From contig JAXCGZ010001899.1 in the NCBI GenBank assembly GCA_037179515.1, positions 7,501-71,500 of the forward strand: a stretch of 64,000 nucleotides of DNA, in the 5' to 3' direction. This DNA comes from Halocaridina rubra (lineage: Eukaryota > Arthropoda > Malacostraca > Decapoda > Atyidae). Made by a program: the position numbers and the translations under genes. Position 1 is the stretch's first letter. Each line of letters opens with the position of its first letter. Shown here piece after piece: positions 40,578 to 53,084 of this stretch. Under the pieces are notes generated by a model. That model saw only the letters and a program-made list of their open reading frames with translations. It ran no database searches and was not told the origin of the DNA.

Positions 40578-41364
40578 TTACCCATTTTTTTTAAAGGAAA
40601 AGAGAGGGTACACGGGAGGCAGTGGAGGATATGGTCGAGGAGGATTCGGAGTTGGAGGAGGACATGGAGGTGGTGGAGGAGGATATGGAGGTGGTGGTGG
40701 CGGCGGCTATGTGATCTCAGTAGGCGGTGGTTACGGAGGTGGCAGCCATGGTCCTTCAGCAGCTGAAGTGGCCAACCAAGCGGCTGGTAGGGCTAGTGCA
40801 GCAGTAGCCTCTCAAGATGGAGCTGCATGGGCAGCAGCCAACGCTGCCTCACAACAAATAGCTTATCAGGCCTCCAATGCAGCACAAACTGCACAAAACG
40901 CTGCTGCCGCAAAGTACCAACAAGCTGCACAAATAACTAGCGCTGCACAAGCCGCTCAGTCAGCTGCCTTTTCCGAAGCCGCGCAAGCTGCCAAGGCAGC
41001 AAAAGCTGTGCAAGCTGCCGAAGCTGCTAAGCAATGGGCTGTACAACAGGCACACAATTTAGAACAGGCTACAGCTGCTGCAGAAGCGCAGGCAGCACAA
41101 GCTGCTCAGACTCTGCATGCTGCGCAAGCAGCTTATAACAACCAAGCTAATATGGCGTGGCAAGCACAACAAGCTGCTCATTCTTTAGCTCAGCAACAAA
41201 GTGTTGCTCTCAATGGTCTTGACTCGGCTCAAGCTGCGGCAGCTAAAGCTACCGCAGCTGCTCAGAAAGCTTTAGCCAGAGCAAAAGGCACTGGACATGG
41301 AGGATTTGGTGGAAGTGGGAGCTATGGAGGCGGTGGTAGCGGCGGAGGTGGCTATGGACATTAA
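38984..41364 (+). CDS. Secreted Gly/Ala-rich structural-type protein, three exons, about 288 residues
   Basis: Exon 1 (38984-39029) encodes the signal peptide MRSLFILSFFFFLCF and ends in phase 1 at G|GTAACT. Exon 2 (40395-40447) runs from CCGTACAG to AGG|GTAAGA and adds GMCVVRPVDNIEEKDSTR. Exon 3 (40597-41364), after TTTTTTTTAAAG, encodes EKRGYTGG, a Gly/Tyr-rich block (~45 residues), a ~180-residue Ala/Gln-rich helical region (AQAAQTLHAAQAAYNNQ type), and a Gly/Ser/Tyr-rich tail GGGGYGH. Phases join. The layout, GGX flanks around an Ala-rich helix, suggests a cuticle- or silk-like structural protein; the helix resembles insect DUF745-type proteins, from memory only. An ATTAAA at 41519-41524 is a possible poly(A) signal. 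Intron 1 holds a mariner-type MITE and a LINE-derived element; intron 2 an AAT array. A decayed paralogue lies at 28.2-29.1 kb. Confidence 0.8.
39145..39492. mobile_element. Mariner-type MITE, about 348 bp, in intron 1 of the Gly/Ala-rich gene
   Basis: Terminal inverted repeats TAGGGTGGCGCAAAGTTGAC and the complement of GTGACTTTGCACCACCCTT are flanked by TA on each side, as expected for Tc1/mariner insertions. No transposase frame is present. Confidence 0.75.
40044..40131. repeat. (AT)n microsatellite at the tail of a LINE-derived element
   Basis: About 43 AT units; on the minus strand they follow GGTGTCACACTCATT, the LINE-derived 3' terminus. Confidence 0.95.
40132..40370 (-). mobile_element. 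Short non-autonomous element joining both ends of the 45.5-48.9 kb LINE
   Basis: On the minus strand the 5' part (about 40345-40205) matches the LINE leader at 45625-45715 (CTACACT.AATATTCT, TATTCATTACACATCT, GACAAGTCACA.CACTC, CATCTCTGTTTCT). It then passes directly into the LINE 3' end (GGACAGTTTTCTTT, GCCCGTCCTGGTGTCACAC). The reverse-transcriptase body is absent. Confidence 0.75.
40495..40576. repeat. (AAT)n microsatellite in intron 2 of the Gly/Ala-rich gene
   Basis: About 26 units. The continuous ORF from 40399 reads through this intron as poly-Ile and should not be taken as protein. Confidence 0.93.
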
Positions 41365-41639
41365 GGTATTAATATTATTTATTATCCAAAAGGCGATAAA
41401 TGGTTATTTAAAGTAATTTTGTTACCTGCAATTTTACATACTAATCAAAGCCCATCAGCGTTGTTATATATTTTTAGGCATTTACAGAAATTTTGTCTGC
41501 TATACTATATTGTTATGAATTAAATGTTATCATCCTTTTTGATTTGTTGCATTCATTCAGTAAATATAAGAAAAATTCCAAAATATTAGCTGGTATAGGA
41601 GAATGATTCCTCACAGTTAAAGTAATTTAGACACTAGGG

Positions 41640-41995
41640 AAGCAAACCAGTTTAACTCGGTGTCGATTTCAAGTCCGGAACTATAAAGAGGGTTGGTTTC
41701 GGAGAGGATGCCCGGCTGTAAAACGCTGAGTCTAACCCAGATCCTATGCCCAAGGCTCGTGAGATCCAGAGACTCCAGATAAGCATCGGATAAACTGGCA
41801 TTAAACAGAAAGGGATTACATATTGTTACAACATTTCAAACACCCGGGGGCATGCTAGCTCAACTCGTGCCTGCCCCATGTCTGGATCAATGGAAAATTC
41901 ACATCAAGAAAGGCATCAGCTGTAAAAAATTGAGCAAAGAAACAGCCAATAATCCTATAGAGGCTACTGTGATCCAGCGACCCCATATACCACGA
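41640..41995. repeat. Two neighbouring copies of a dispersed repeat
   Basis: 41700-41785 and 41905-41985 share GGATGCCCGGCTGTAAAAC-like, TGAGTCTAACC-like, AATCCTATG and GTGATCCAGCGACCCC-like blocks. They look like two diverged copies of one SINE- or LINE-tail-derived repeat. Confidence 0.5.
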
Positions 41996-42149
41996 GAGAA
42001 ATTAACGATATTTAAAACAATTTCTTTTACAAGAGATGATTAGTACTTTATGCAGACATTAAAGTCTACTCCAAATAAGACGAAACAATCGAGTAAACTA
42101 AATAATAAAAGAACATGCATTTTCTATATCTGAAGGCCTTTTGGACTAA

Positions 42150-42475
42150 AATGGGACTGGTTATAACAGGTTGGTGTAAAGTCTTCCTTCATTTACGGTT
42201 CTTTTCCTATGCATTCATTTACACCGAAAATTCTGGCGTATACAGTCCATATATCAGATCATCCACTCATATAAGACAAGTCACAATACTCCCCATATTT
42301 TTCTCTTTGCTTTCTTGCTCAGCATTATTATACTTTTTTCTTGTTTATCATTCTCTTATTTCTGACATGTTTTTAAGCTGCAACCTTTTCTTCAATGTGT
42401 TCTTGGTGCCCCGGCCCAATGAGGGCAGTTTTCTTTGCCTGTCCCGATGTCACACTCATAAAAGATAAATAAGGA
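42150..42475 (+). mobile_element. Second non-autonomous element joining both ends of the 45.5-48.9 kb LINE
   Basis: The 5' part matches the LINE leader (GGACTGGT..A.ACAG, AGTCTTCCTTCA, ATTCTGGCGTAT, GACAAGTCACAATACTCCCC); the 3' part (about 42395-42470) matches the LINE end (GAGGGCAGTTTTCTTTGCCT, GTCCCGATGTCACACTCAT). About 100 bp of T-rich middle sequence links them. Confidence 0.75.
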
Positions 42476-42509
42476 ATGAACACAAGACTCAACTCGAGAA
42501 GTGACAGAT

Positions 42510-42620
42510 CCCTGATCAAGTCTGCCGCGGGACGATAGGAAGGATATTCAACCTTAATTCCCAGGTTTCAACTGGTGACCACCTATTAATGGAGTTTAGC
42601 AGTGACATATAAAACGTGGA
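42510..42620. mobile_element. SINE-family copy
   Basis: It shares CCTTAATTCCCAGGTTTCAA and AGCAGTGACATATAAAAC with the family at 30018, 53085 and 62760. Confidence 0.45.
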
Positions 42621-42902
42621 ACAAATAAACATAAATAATGAAATAAGGGTCGTCAAAAGCAACTTGGCAACCATGCAAACAGACAAACATAACATTGATG
42701 ATTATTCATTTCAGTAATTTACAAAAATATCGAGCAGAATTCGACAAAATGTTGGCGTTACATGTCATTAAGCAAGGTTGCCATAAGCACCGAAAAGTAT
42801 TACCAAACAATATAATTAAAAGTAATTAAAATATCATACATGAAATACTTAATTACCGATAAACAAATTAATTAAGAGGAAATTCTAGTATTCAGCTGGC
42901 AC

Positions 42903-43057
<155 letters not shown>

Positions 43058-43229
43058 GCAATTCAGTGAAACTTGACCCGAAAACGCTTTGTAAAAACAA
43101 ATACAGAACATTTTAGTCTACAAGAATATATTTAAAAAATGATATTCGACTATTTAACAAAATACAGTAAAATAAAAAAAAAATAAAAAAAACCTACGTA
43201 GAAGGACCGATTTCTTTATTATTATTTTT

Positions 43230-45435
43230 TTCCAAAAAGGAGTGTAATAGGTGGAAGTAAATGGAAAGGTAGTGAATGGTGGAATGAGGGGGTGAGTGCA
43301 GTCAGTAGTGGCTGAAAAGAAGCAGCCATTTGAGGTATGGTTGCAATTAGGTAATGTTGAGTCATATGAAAGGTATATGCAAAAGGAGATTAGCAAGTGC
43401 ATTGTGAGGAGGCAAAGAAAGAAGCGGATGTAAGGTGGGGTAGGAGCTTGTCTGAGAATTTTGAAAGGAATAAAAAGATGTTTTGGAAGGAAGTGAAAAG
43501 AGTTGGGAAAGGTGAATCTGGCAGGGAGGAGAGGGCGAAAGGAACAGATGGGCAATCGCTAGTCGACGACATAAACGTGAGAGAGAGATGGGCTGAGTAT
43601 TTCAAGGAACTGCTAAAAGAGGATGATGATAGAGTGGCAGAGATTGTGGCTGTGGGAAATGAATGGAAAATGCCAATCAGAGGTGAAGAGAATGATAGAA
43701 AATAACAAGAGAAGAGGTACTTTGGCACTAAGAGCAATGAAAGCAGGTAAAGCACTAGATGTAGATGGGTGTCATGTTGAATACTAGTCAAAAGGTGGGG
43801 AGACATAAGCAGAATGGATGGTTGGGTTGTTGAATGTATGTTTTAGGAAAGGGAGGGTCCCAGTTGATTGGAGGAGTTCAAGTGTAATTCCACTTTACAA
43901 AGAGAAAGGAGATAAGATGAAAGTAGTAGTTTTAGAGAAATTAGTTTGTTGCATGTATTTGGTAAGGTATATGGAAGAGTGTTAATCGAGAGAATTGGGA
44001 AAGGTACTGCGAGACTGATTGGGGAAGAACAGTGTGGGTTCAGGAGAGGAAAAGGATGTGTGGATAAGATGTTGTGGTAAGACAGGCATGTGAGAAATTC
44101 TTAGAGAAAGGTAGAGACACTTTTTGGGCCTTTATTGATTTAGAAAAAGCGTACGACAAGGTTGACAGAAAGGTATTGTGGTACGGAATAAGTGGAAGTT
44201 TATTGCATGTGGTGAAGAATTTTTACATAAATAGCAGAGCATGTGTGAGAGTCGGGAAGCGCATGAGTGATTGGTTGTGGTGAATGCAGAGTTACGTCAA
44301 AGTTGTGTAATGTTGCCGTAATTGCTTAATGTGTATATGGATGGTGTGGTAAGGGAAATAAGTGGAAGAGTATTAGACAGAGGCTTGGAATTAGTGGGTG
44401 AGTATGGAAGGTTATGGAAATTGAATCAATTGCTATTCGTGGATAACACAACACTGACAGCTGATACTGAGAATGAACTGAATCATTTGGTGACTGAGTT
44501 TCTTAGAGTGTGTGAATAAAGGAAGCTGCGAGTGAATATTGTTAAATGAAAAGTCAAGAAATGCATGGTGATGTAAATGTTGGTAGATTGAATGTTGGAG
44601 TGAAAGGGGATTTTCTTGAAGAAGTTGAAAGTTTTAAGTATCTAGGGTCACACTATTAAGGAATGGACGAGTGGAAGTGGAGGTAAGTCATAGAGAAAAC
44701 GAAGCAAGTAAATGTCTAGGTGGGTTGTAAAATGTGATGAGAAGTAGATATTTGGGAATGAGTGTGAAGAGAAGGATATATGAAGGTGTGATTGTGCCAA
44801 CAGCATTGTATGGAGCAGAGACTTAGAATGCAAGAGAGGATGAAAACACAAGTTGAATGTATTGGATATGAGGTGTTTGAGAAGTATGATTGATGTATCT
44901 AGAATAGATAAAGTGAGAAATGAGGATATCAGACAGAGAATGGGTGTTGAAAGAAGGCTGTTGGATAGGTTAGATCAAAGTGTGTTGAGTTGGTTTGGAC
45001 GCACTGAAAGGAAGAGTGAGGAAAGAATAGCAAAAAGAATGTGAAGTGCAGAAGTGGTTGGAGTTAGGCCAAGAGGAAGATCTAGAATGAGATGGATGGA
45101 TGGTATGAAAAGGGCATTGGAGCAGGGAAGACAGCATGCAAGAGATAGGAATGATTGGCAGAAGATTGTGTTAGGTGACATGGGCCAAAGGGATTCCTCT
45201 CCTGCTAGTGCAGCGAACTGCTATGGACGGGTGTCAGGGCAGTTGCCATGTGATGAAGCGGTGGCCTCACTGTAGAATATCTTTGTCCACCTACCTTGTG
45301 AGTGACCCAAGCAAGAAAATGTGGCAACCCTTAATCCCCAAGTAGCTAAGAGGAGTAGTTGAGGGATGTGTGGATTGCAGTGACTGTGTGTTTTACAAGG
45401 GGGACTGGGACCATGCATATGTATGTATGTATCAA
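43230..45435 (+). mobile_element. RTE-like LINE, decayed, 5'-truncated
   Basis: Frame-shifted pieces in order: FWKEVKRVGKGESG and RERWAEYFKELL (43397-43620); LIGEEQCGFRRGKGC (about 44015); FWAFIDLEKAYDKVDRKVLW (44119-44180); NVYMDGVVREISGRVL; LNQLLFVDNTTLTADTE (about 44425, the FADDTA catalytic loop altered to FVDNTT); MRCLRSMIDVSRIDKVRNE; VLSWFGRTERK; and GRSRMRWMDGMKRAL. It ends with ATGTATGTATGTAT at 45420-45432. It is the same family as 14.6-15.6 kb but carries many stops. The lost Asp in the catalytic loop confirms inactivity. Confidence 0.88.
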
Positions 45436-45479
45436 AATATATATCAGGATTATTAATAAATCATTGGACTATATGCACA

Positions 45480-48400
45480 TATGATGGATTAGTAGGCTGG
45501 CCATGGCACCAGCCGCCCGTTGAAAGACGACTGAGGATATTAGGATTCAGCTAGGACTGGTCCAGACAGTTCCGGGTTGAGTCTTCCTTCAGGACGATTC
45601 TTTTGCTCATTCCTACATCTACACTGAATATTCTGGCGTATTCATTACACATCTCTTGCTATTCCATTACATTTGACAAGTCACAACACTCCCCACATCT
45701 GTTTCTTTTTCACTCTTTGTCCCACATATTTGCTACTATTTATGGAAGGTCCACAGCTAATGGCCTCCAGTACCCGGCATAGAGGAGTGCGAAGAATCTC
45801 CGGGGTTCGTGTTGACTCCACTATTGGCTTGAGGGCAGACACACCTGGTGGTAGTAATGGTTCTGCCCTTAACCTTGCACCTCCCAATAGATCTGCTTCT
45901 TTCACTCTTCACTATTCTAACACTCATGGGCTGAACTCTACTCTTTCGTCTGTGGAACAGCACTTGGATACTTTCCTCCCTAACCTCCTCCTCCTGTCTG
46001 AAACCCAGCTGTCTAAACATGCTTCCACTGACCCATTTCAAATCTCTCACTATAATCTGTATACTCGTTTTCGTTCCAAAGGTGGGGTCTGTGCCTACTG
46101 CAACACTGACAATCCTACTGCGAGGCTCATGGACCTTGAATCTCCTGACTTTGAAGTTTTCTGGCTTAAAATCTACCTCTCGACTACCACTATTTTCCTT
46201 TGCTTCTGCTACTGTTCTCCAAACTCCACCAAGTTAGTGTCTTTCTTTGAATATCTGTCATTGTGCCATGAGTCCTTGCTATCTTCTCACACACATGCAG
46301 AAGTTCTCTACACTGGTGACTTCAATGTACACCACAGTGAGTGGCTTAATTCTTCTCACACTGATGTGGGAGGAAGTGAGCCCCTTGCTTTCTCTGTTAC
46401 TCCCGATCTGGAGCAAATTATCAAACATCCTACTCATGTTCCCAATCGTCACGAACATGCAGTAAACACTCTTGACCTATTTCTTACTTCTAACCCTTCA
46501 AACTACCCTTATTCTGTGCTTTCCCCTCTTGGCAAATCTGACCACTCTCTGATATCAATCTCTTCCATTTTCGCTCCCCCTCAACCAATCCCTCATACTC
46601 AGCGCCGTCTTTGGCACTTTGAGCGTACCCTACATGAAAATCTGCGTAACTTTCTCTTTGATTTCCCTTGGGATGACTACTGCTTTTGGTCCCGAAACCC
46701 TGATCTGGTAGTTCTAAAAGTTGCCGAGACCATGACCGCGGGAAAGGAGGCATACATCCCCTCCTCTACAAAAACTTTCTCTCCCCCTAAGCCTTGGTTT
46801 GACCATGCCTGCTCCTTGGCTATCCAGGCCACAAATTGGGCACACCGATATTACCAAGCCTCTCCTTCCGCTTTAACTCGCTCTGCTTCTATTGTTGCTA
46901 GGAATCACTGCACTGCTCAGATTCGAAGGTTTAAGGCTTCCTTTATAAGAAGGAAAGTTGATGACCTTAACTCCTCTCCCACTGACAAATGCCTCTGGTC
47001 CTTAGCCAAAAACCTCTCCAAAAACATCTGCAACTCAAGCTTTCCCCCTCTCATTCGTTCTGATGGTTCTATAGCTTGCTCTCCCACTGACAAAGCCACT
47101 CTCTTTGGCTCTCATTTTTCTGCCAACTCTTCTATAAACGATTCCAGCACACCTGTTCCTCAATCTTTTCCCCTCTCTAACCCTATGCCCTCCCTTATCC
47201 TTTCTTCACGCAAAGTTCATAAGGTTCTTTGCTCGCTAAAGACGAACAAGGAATCTGGTTCCAATGGTATCACTGCAAGGTTCCTTAAGGAGTTTGTAGA
47301 TGAACTGGCTCTTGTGCTTTGCCATCTTTTTCGCCTCATTCTGTCAACCAGTATCTATCCTTCATCTTGGAAGCATGCTCTAGTTCAACCTGTTCCTAAG
47401 AAGGGTGACCGCTCTATTCCTTCAAACTACTGACCTATTGCCCTAACCTCCTCTATTGCTAAAGTTTTCAATACTTTGCTCAATGCTCACTTCCTGAAAC
47501 GCCTTTAATCTAACTCACTTATCTCCAATCACCAGTACGGCTTCCGCAAAGCAAGATCCAATGGTGACCTCTTGTCTTTTCTTACTCATGTACAGTCATC
47601 TTTTCTGGGAACTATGGGGAATCCTTTGTCGTCGCCCTTGATATTTCTAAGGATTTTGACAGAGTCTGGCATAAGGTTCTGTTGGCCAAACTCCCTGCCT
47701 ATGGGTTTACCCCTTCTTACTGTTCTCTGATTTCCACTTTTGTTTCTGACCGTTTTATATCTGTAATTGTTGATGGTGCGACATCTAGCCCTTGCTCTGT
47801 TACCGGTGGTGTTCAACAGGGCTCTTTTCTTTCATCCTCTCTGTTCCTTCTCTTCATCAATGATTTTCTATAATCCCCATCTTCCTCTCTTCTTCATGCC
47901 TTTTCTGATGATTCTACCCTTCACTATTCCTCTGCCTTTTCTTCACAACCTTCATCTGCTACTCGTAATCAGTATCGTATCACTCTTTCTTCTACTCCTA
48001 ACTCAGATTTGCAGAGGGTATCTGAGTGGGACACTCAAAATTTAGTTAAATTTAATGCCTTCAAAGGACAATTTCTGGCTATTTCTTTATCTTCTTCGCC
48101 TCCTGACAACCCTATTATCTTCGAATCTAACGAAATTTACCCTCTTAATTCTATCAATATATTAGGAATCCATATAGCCTCTTACTTGTCTTGGAGGAAT
48201 CACATAATCCAAATTTCTATATCTTCATCCAAAAAATTGGGTTTTTTTTTTCCATCATTACTTTTCCTCTTTACAGCTACTTAAAATGTATAAAAGTCTT
48301 ATCCATCCCTGCTTAGAATACTGCTCACACATCTGGATGCTTCTTCTTATACTTATCTCCTTGATAGGGTTGAATCTAAGGCAATCAGATTCATTACTGA

Positions 48401-48860
48401 TCCTTTTTTTACTTCTAATCTGGATTCTTTCTCTCTTCGTTGTAAGGTGTCTTCCCTTGCTCTTTTCTATCACTACTACTCTCCAAGCGACCTCATCTCA
48501 CTGGTACTGTGTGGAGATTTGTAGCTCGCAGATTGGTCGGTGCAGCAACTGCTTCTTCCCATCTACCTCCAGATTCTGGAACTCTCTTCCTCCTTCTGTC
48601 TTTCCTAATTCTTATGACCTACTATCCTTCAAAAAGCGGATCTATCGTCATCTCAGGGTCTAGTCCTCCATATCTATGGGTCTTCTGTTCTTTGACTGTT
48701 TTTTCTGTCTGTCGTTTTCCTTTGTGTGATATTACCTCTTCTCTGCCTTGTCCTTAACCTTTTTCTTTTTCTTCATCTTAATGTTTTCTTGTGCCCAGGC
48801 CTTTATTGATTAGGGCAGGTTTTGCCTGTCCCGGTGTCACACTTATTAAAAAAAAATGTA
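45480..48860 (+). mobile_element. Near full-length single-ORF-visible LINE with A-rich tail
   Basis: A leader (45480-45740, with GGCTGGCCATGGCACCAGCC), ORF2 (about 45740-48663, broken by stops and shifts), a 3' UTR and the terminus GCCTGTCCCGGTGTCACACT plus A-rich tail. No separate ORF1 is seen. Three short relatives of its ends lie at 11.8, 40.1 and 42.2 kb. Confidence 0.85.
45673..48663 (+). pseudogene. LINE ORF2: AP-endonuclease and reverse transcriptase, several stops
   Basis: 45673-47433 is open: endonuclease motifs NTHGLNSTLSSVEQHL, LLLSETQLS, YTGDFNVHHSEW, NTLDLFLTS and KSDHSLISIS, then a linker and the start of the reverse transcriptase (LKTNKESGSNGI, SWKHALVQPVPKKGDRS, NY-stop). After stops at 47431 and about 47506 it continues with HQYGFRKARSNGDLLSF, VALDISKDFDRVWHKVLL, GGVQQGSFLSSSLFLLFIND and FSDDSTLHY, followed by the C-terminus ending SFKKRIYRHLRV at 48663. 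Substitutions at GVPQG (GVQQG) and FADD (FSDD) add to the frame damage. Confidence 0.88.
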
Positions 48861-48869
48861 ATCCCAACC

Positions 48870-49255
48870 AAATATAACGGTGGGGAGGTGGCCAAAATTC
48901 ACTCCAGTGGTGCTGTTCATATTTTTTATTCCATTCTGAGCCACACAATACTTTCAGACTTTTAAAAACTAGCAAAACGAGCATTTTTAGGTACTTCATA
49001 TGCCAAACTATATTAAGTCTGCATAAAAAATAAAAGACAATAATGGACAATTCATGAATGATTTATCTTGATAATGAATTTTTTTTAATAAAAATCTATT
49101 CGCCAGACTTTCACATCTATTACAGCAGTCACCACAACAAGAAAAAATGGAAATGCGAAAAATTGGAGTCAAAGCAATGCCTTAGGAGATTGAAGACCCT
49201 ATGTAATAAATTATATTTCCACTTAAGATGTGATATCCCTGTGTGTTTTATATAT
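48870..49255. other. Non-coding spacer between two LINEs
   Basis: No recognised element; AT-rich. Confidence 0.5.
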
Positions 49256-49261
49256 GTACAC

Positions 49262-50090
49262 ACAGAACAATGGCAGAGGTCTCCAGGAAGACTTAAATAG
49301 TCTGCATGAGTAGTCAGAAAAGTGGCCAATGAGTTTCATTACTTCAAAATGTAAGGTAATGAAAATGGGTACAAGTGCGAGAAGGGCCATGGTTGAATAT
49401 TCAATAGCCGGAGCAGAACTACAAGAGGTGGAGAATGAGAGAGATCTAAGAGTAAACATACTGCCAGATTTGTCTCTGGAAATGCATATAAATGGTATAG
49501 TAAGGGCAGTATATGCTTTCTTGGCAAATGTAAGGTTAGCCTTCAGATACATGGACAAGGAAATGTTCAGAAATATTTAAGTAACCTATGTGGGGCCAAA
49601 GCTTAAATATGCTGCCCCCTTATGGAACCACACATGAAAAAACACAATAAAGCTGGAAAAAGTTCCAAAACATTCCACGAAACTGGTGCCAGAAATACGC
49701 AATCTCAGTTATGAGGAAAGGTTGAGGGAATTAGATTTACCATCACTCGAAGCTAGAAGTATGAGGGGGGATATGGTGACGGTGTTTAAATTCCTTTATG
49801 ACTATGGTAGAGTGGATAGGGATCGATATTTTGATATGGCTGGCTCTAAAACTAGAGGTCATAATTTGAAGTTCCGTAAGAAAACTTCTTTGCAGGATGT
49901 AAGAAAGTACTTGTTTTAGTGTAAAAGTAGTTGATGATTGGAATTCGCTAAGCGAGGAGGTAGTTAATGCTAACTCAATCCATAGCTTTAAGGACAAGTA
50001 TGATAAGTATCACTGAGTACAAAAATGGAACCGACCAGGAGATAGGGAGTTACTAGCATAGAGTTCTTTCCCTCAAGCGCAATTAGGTAA

Positions 50091-50095
<5 letters not shown>
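49262..50095 (+). mobile_element. CR1-like LINE, decayed 3' end (copy E)
   Basis: It reads NNGRGLQEDLNSLHE-like, MKMGTSARRAMVEYS, VENERDLRVNILPDLS and AFLANVRLAFRYMDKEMFRNI, then a decayed block and EIRNLSYEERLRELDLPSLEARS to FKDKYDKYH at about 50013. The single tail repeat AATTAGGTAATCAC runs straight into a CA array. The 5' flank has a short TACACACAG. Confidence 0.88.

Positions 50096-50165
<70 letters not shown>
50092..50165. repeat. (CA)n microsatellite at a LINE tail
   Basis: About 37 CA units directly after copy E. Confidence 0.95.
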
Positions 50166-50169
<4 letters not shown>

Positions 50170-53080
50170 GTGTACGGGTGTGAATGTGTGAATTTAACTC
50201 CATTACTTCGAAGTTGGTTTTCTTAGGGAGACTTTTTCAAATACAGGCACAACTTAAAGCACTATTTTCATACGACAACTAGTTTAATAATCAACACGCT
50301 TGATTAGGTGGGAAAAATATATTACAGAATAGTTCTTAAAAATCTAATAATAGAATTTATATACAAACAACCGTAGTATGAACGTTAAGTGTGCGAGAAT
50401 TATTCTGGTTATGCCCGTAAAATGCAAGATAAGTAGCAAAACTTGAATAAATAAATTAATATTATTGGGTAGCCATGTTTAGTTACTTGCATTTAAATTA
50501 AACATTTGAAGTGAAAGAACACAAGAGAACCTTAATGGATATCTTGAAGAACAAATGATGAAAAACTTATACGGAATGTAAATGCTGTTAAAGGAGACTT
50601 GGATCATTCTTCAACAGTGAAAATGTGAAATCACTTGCTAGATGCAGGTACAGTATAGTACATCAGTATACTGTTATACTGTACAGGTATAATAAAGTAC
50701 ATAAATATATTGTAAATAAGCTCCGATATATACTGCTGTAGTAAGCAGGCCATAACAAAGAGTAATAGACTGGAATGGAGACAAAGCTGATAATTTCTTT
50801 GATTAGGAAACATTTCACATACAGAAATGAACATTTTATGCACTCACGGCTTAAAAGGAACACTTTTGCTTTAAGAGTTTAGAATACAGATGAAATGGTT
50901 AATTTAAAAAAATATTACTAGAGGGCATAACTTGGACCAAACATCATCTTATAAAATACTATTTCTTTAGTATCAGACAAAATTATTCGATTTTTTCAAA
51001 ATTTATACTTATTACAGACAAAACTGTTCTAATATCTACTCTCTTAGATAAATATGAGGACCTAAAAGAATTACATTTAGAATTTAGAAATAGATTTTAA
51101 TAGCTTTTAATACAAAATATATTTTCTTTTCTACACAGTATTAAGAACACAATATATGAAGACCAATGACTAGGGTTTGGTCCCTCATGAAACATGATTG
51201 ACACATCAAGTATTTATATCCAGAGATCATAAATTCTTTACATCAACAATGCGCTTCACATATATGCATCGTATGATGTACCGTATATATAAAATACAAT
51301 ATGTATTCATATTAAAAAGTCAGCACCACCTTATCTACAGTAGTTTAACCTAAAAGTTGGTAAGAATTCTGTCAATATGCTGACCTACAACACGATAAAA
51401 AACAAAACATATAATATACTTCTCTGGTATGCAGTCCATTACCTTTATAAAAAAAAAAAATGAATAATGTTTCTGTTTACCAAGATTTACATAGCCTATT
51501 GAGAATGTCAAAAGCAATTACTTCATATGAATATATTAACTAAAAACTTATTTGAATATACCCTTACTGTAGACAATGCAGCACATTATTTAAACACAGT
51601 TGTAATAGATTCAAATTAACCATGAAACAGTAGCATACACAACCTCACTTTAGCAAGCCTACTCGAAGGTTTTGAACCATCAAACAGTATCATTAAGCAA
51701 ACTCACTTTAGCTAACCTGGTTATGGGCCATGAGCATGTAACAAGGTTTGTCAGAACGTCACCATTTCAAAGCGAACAATTAATGTACAAAAATGAATGG
51801 ATAATCAAATAGGTTTCAAGCCTCTTCCCCAGAAATAAAGTGACTTACTCGTTACTTTTATTGGATTTAGGGTCTTGCATCCACCCCTAAGGTGTCCCAC
51901 TAGTATAAGTTACAATTATCCATACCTTGATATCTCAAAGGCACATGAATGGCACACAAATTCAGTTAAAAACAATCCTCTCTTGAAAGCAGTTATAGGT
52001 ATCTAAATTGTAATTGAAACGGGAAACAACAATACAAAATTACTTATCTCACCTAGTAGTGATGATGGTGTATCAAGAAGTGATGTTGTTTAACAGCCTA
52101 GGCCAGCAAACACAAATGATGGCCCACAACACCACTTGGCCCTGGAGCCAGAAAAATTTTAACAATAGTACTCCGGTAGATGAAAACCACGTCAAAAACC
52201 ACCCCAAGTCCTATCCAGGCAACTTCCTTCATCGTCGTTATCCACAAAACGACAAACAATGTAAATTCCTCACAAATACAGCTTCAAAATAGATTTGCCA
52301 TGTCCATTGACAACAACAACTTCAACTCGCCTGCCCTTCGCAACTCTCCACGCAGTTTTGACACTTCCCAAAAATAATCCACAGTCAGGAGTACCAAATT
52401 TTCATCACAAAATAACATACCACACCAAACTAATATAATGGTTTCCCTATAAATACACCACACAAATCATGAATATTAATAAGATCAATATCACTTTCAC
52501 AAGACGCACTGTTGATAATTACAAACATTTAGCAATAATATGACAACAATAATAGGAATTATATAATTGTATGATTATGGGTCTGGTACATTATAGCAAA
52601 GCAATTTTTACTAGCCGTTTGAGCGCTGAACCCATATCAAAGCCAACCCATTCGCCTGACGCTAAGATATCTATATTTTGAAGGCATAACGTAACCTTAC
52701 CTATCTTTACAAAGCATTAGCTTTAAAAGAGCATCGCCCAATAATCCCATTCCATGTGATTATTGGGTCAGAGTAATACAGTGATGAATGTTACCTCACA
52801 GCAAGTACACAACTGTATTGAAAGAATGAAACAAGGATGTATAAGAGACAAAGAGCTGTAATTTCTATTCATTGCATCATTTAGAAAACTTCACTCCTAT
52901 GGAACCTTACATACTTTAAGAGGGACTTCTTACTCGGTATAATATAAGATAGCTATGAATAGTGACACATATTTTTATGTAGAGAAAAATAAATCTTATC
53001 AATTTCAGTGAAACCAGATGATCTAAATTATCAGTCCAGTAATTACTTTAGATATACCACAATATTACATTTGGGAACAA
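50170..53080. other. Gene-poor stretch
   Basis: About 2.9 kb without a recognised exon. It holds a short hairpin (GTACAGTATA ... TATACTGTAC, 50648-50684) and a relative of the intron-1 MITE (about 52612-52755). The ORF at 52014-52292 has no known domain and no splice context. Confidence 0.5.
52612..52755. mobile_element. Relative of the aminopeptidase intron-1 MITE
   Basis: It aligns with 3403-3535 over about 140 bp with indels: AGCGCTGAACCCAT, CCAACCCATT, GACGCTAAGA, TATATTTTGAA, CCTATCTTTACAAA and AGCATCGCCCAAT. The inverted ends are eroded. Confidence 0.5.
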
Positions 53081-53084
53081 CGGA

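Noticed and set aside
40399..41364. Single-exon 321-codon ORF
   Set aside because: Its start is GTG, it reads an AAT microsatellite as poly-Ile and lacks a signal peptide. The three-exon model with matching phases explains the locus better.
50648..50684. 10-bp inverted repeat GTACAGTATA/TATACTGTAC as a transposon remnant or regulatory hairpin
   Set aside because: Too short and isolated; hairpins of this size are expected by chance in AT-rich DNA.
52014..52292. 92-codon ORF
   Set aside because: No recognised domain, no second copy, no splice signals in frame; probably chance.
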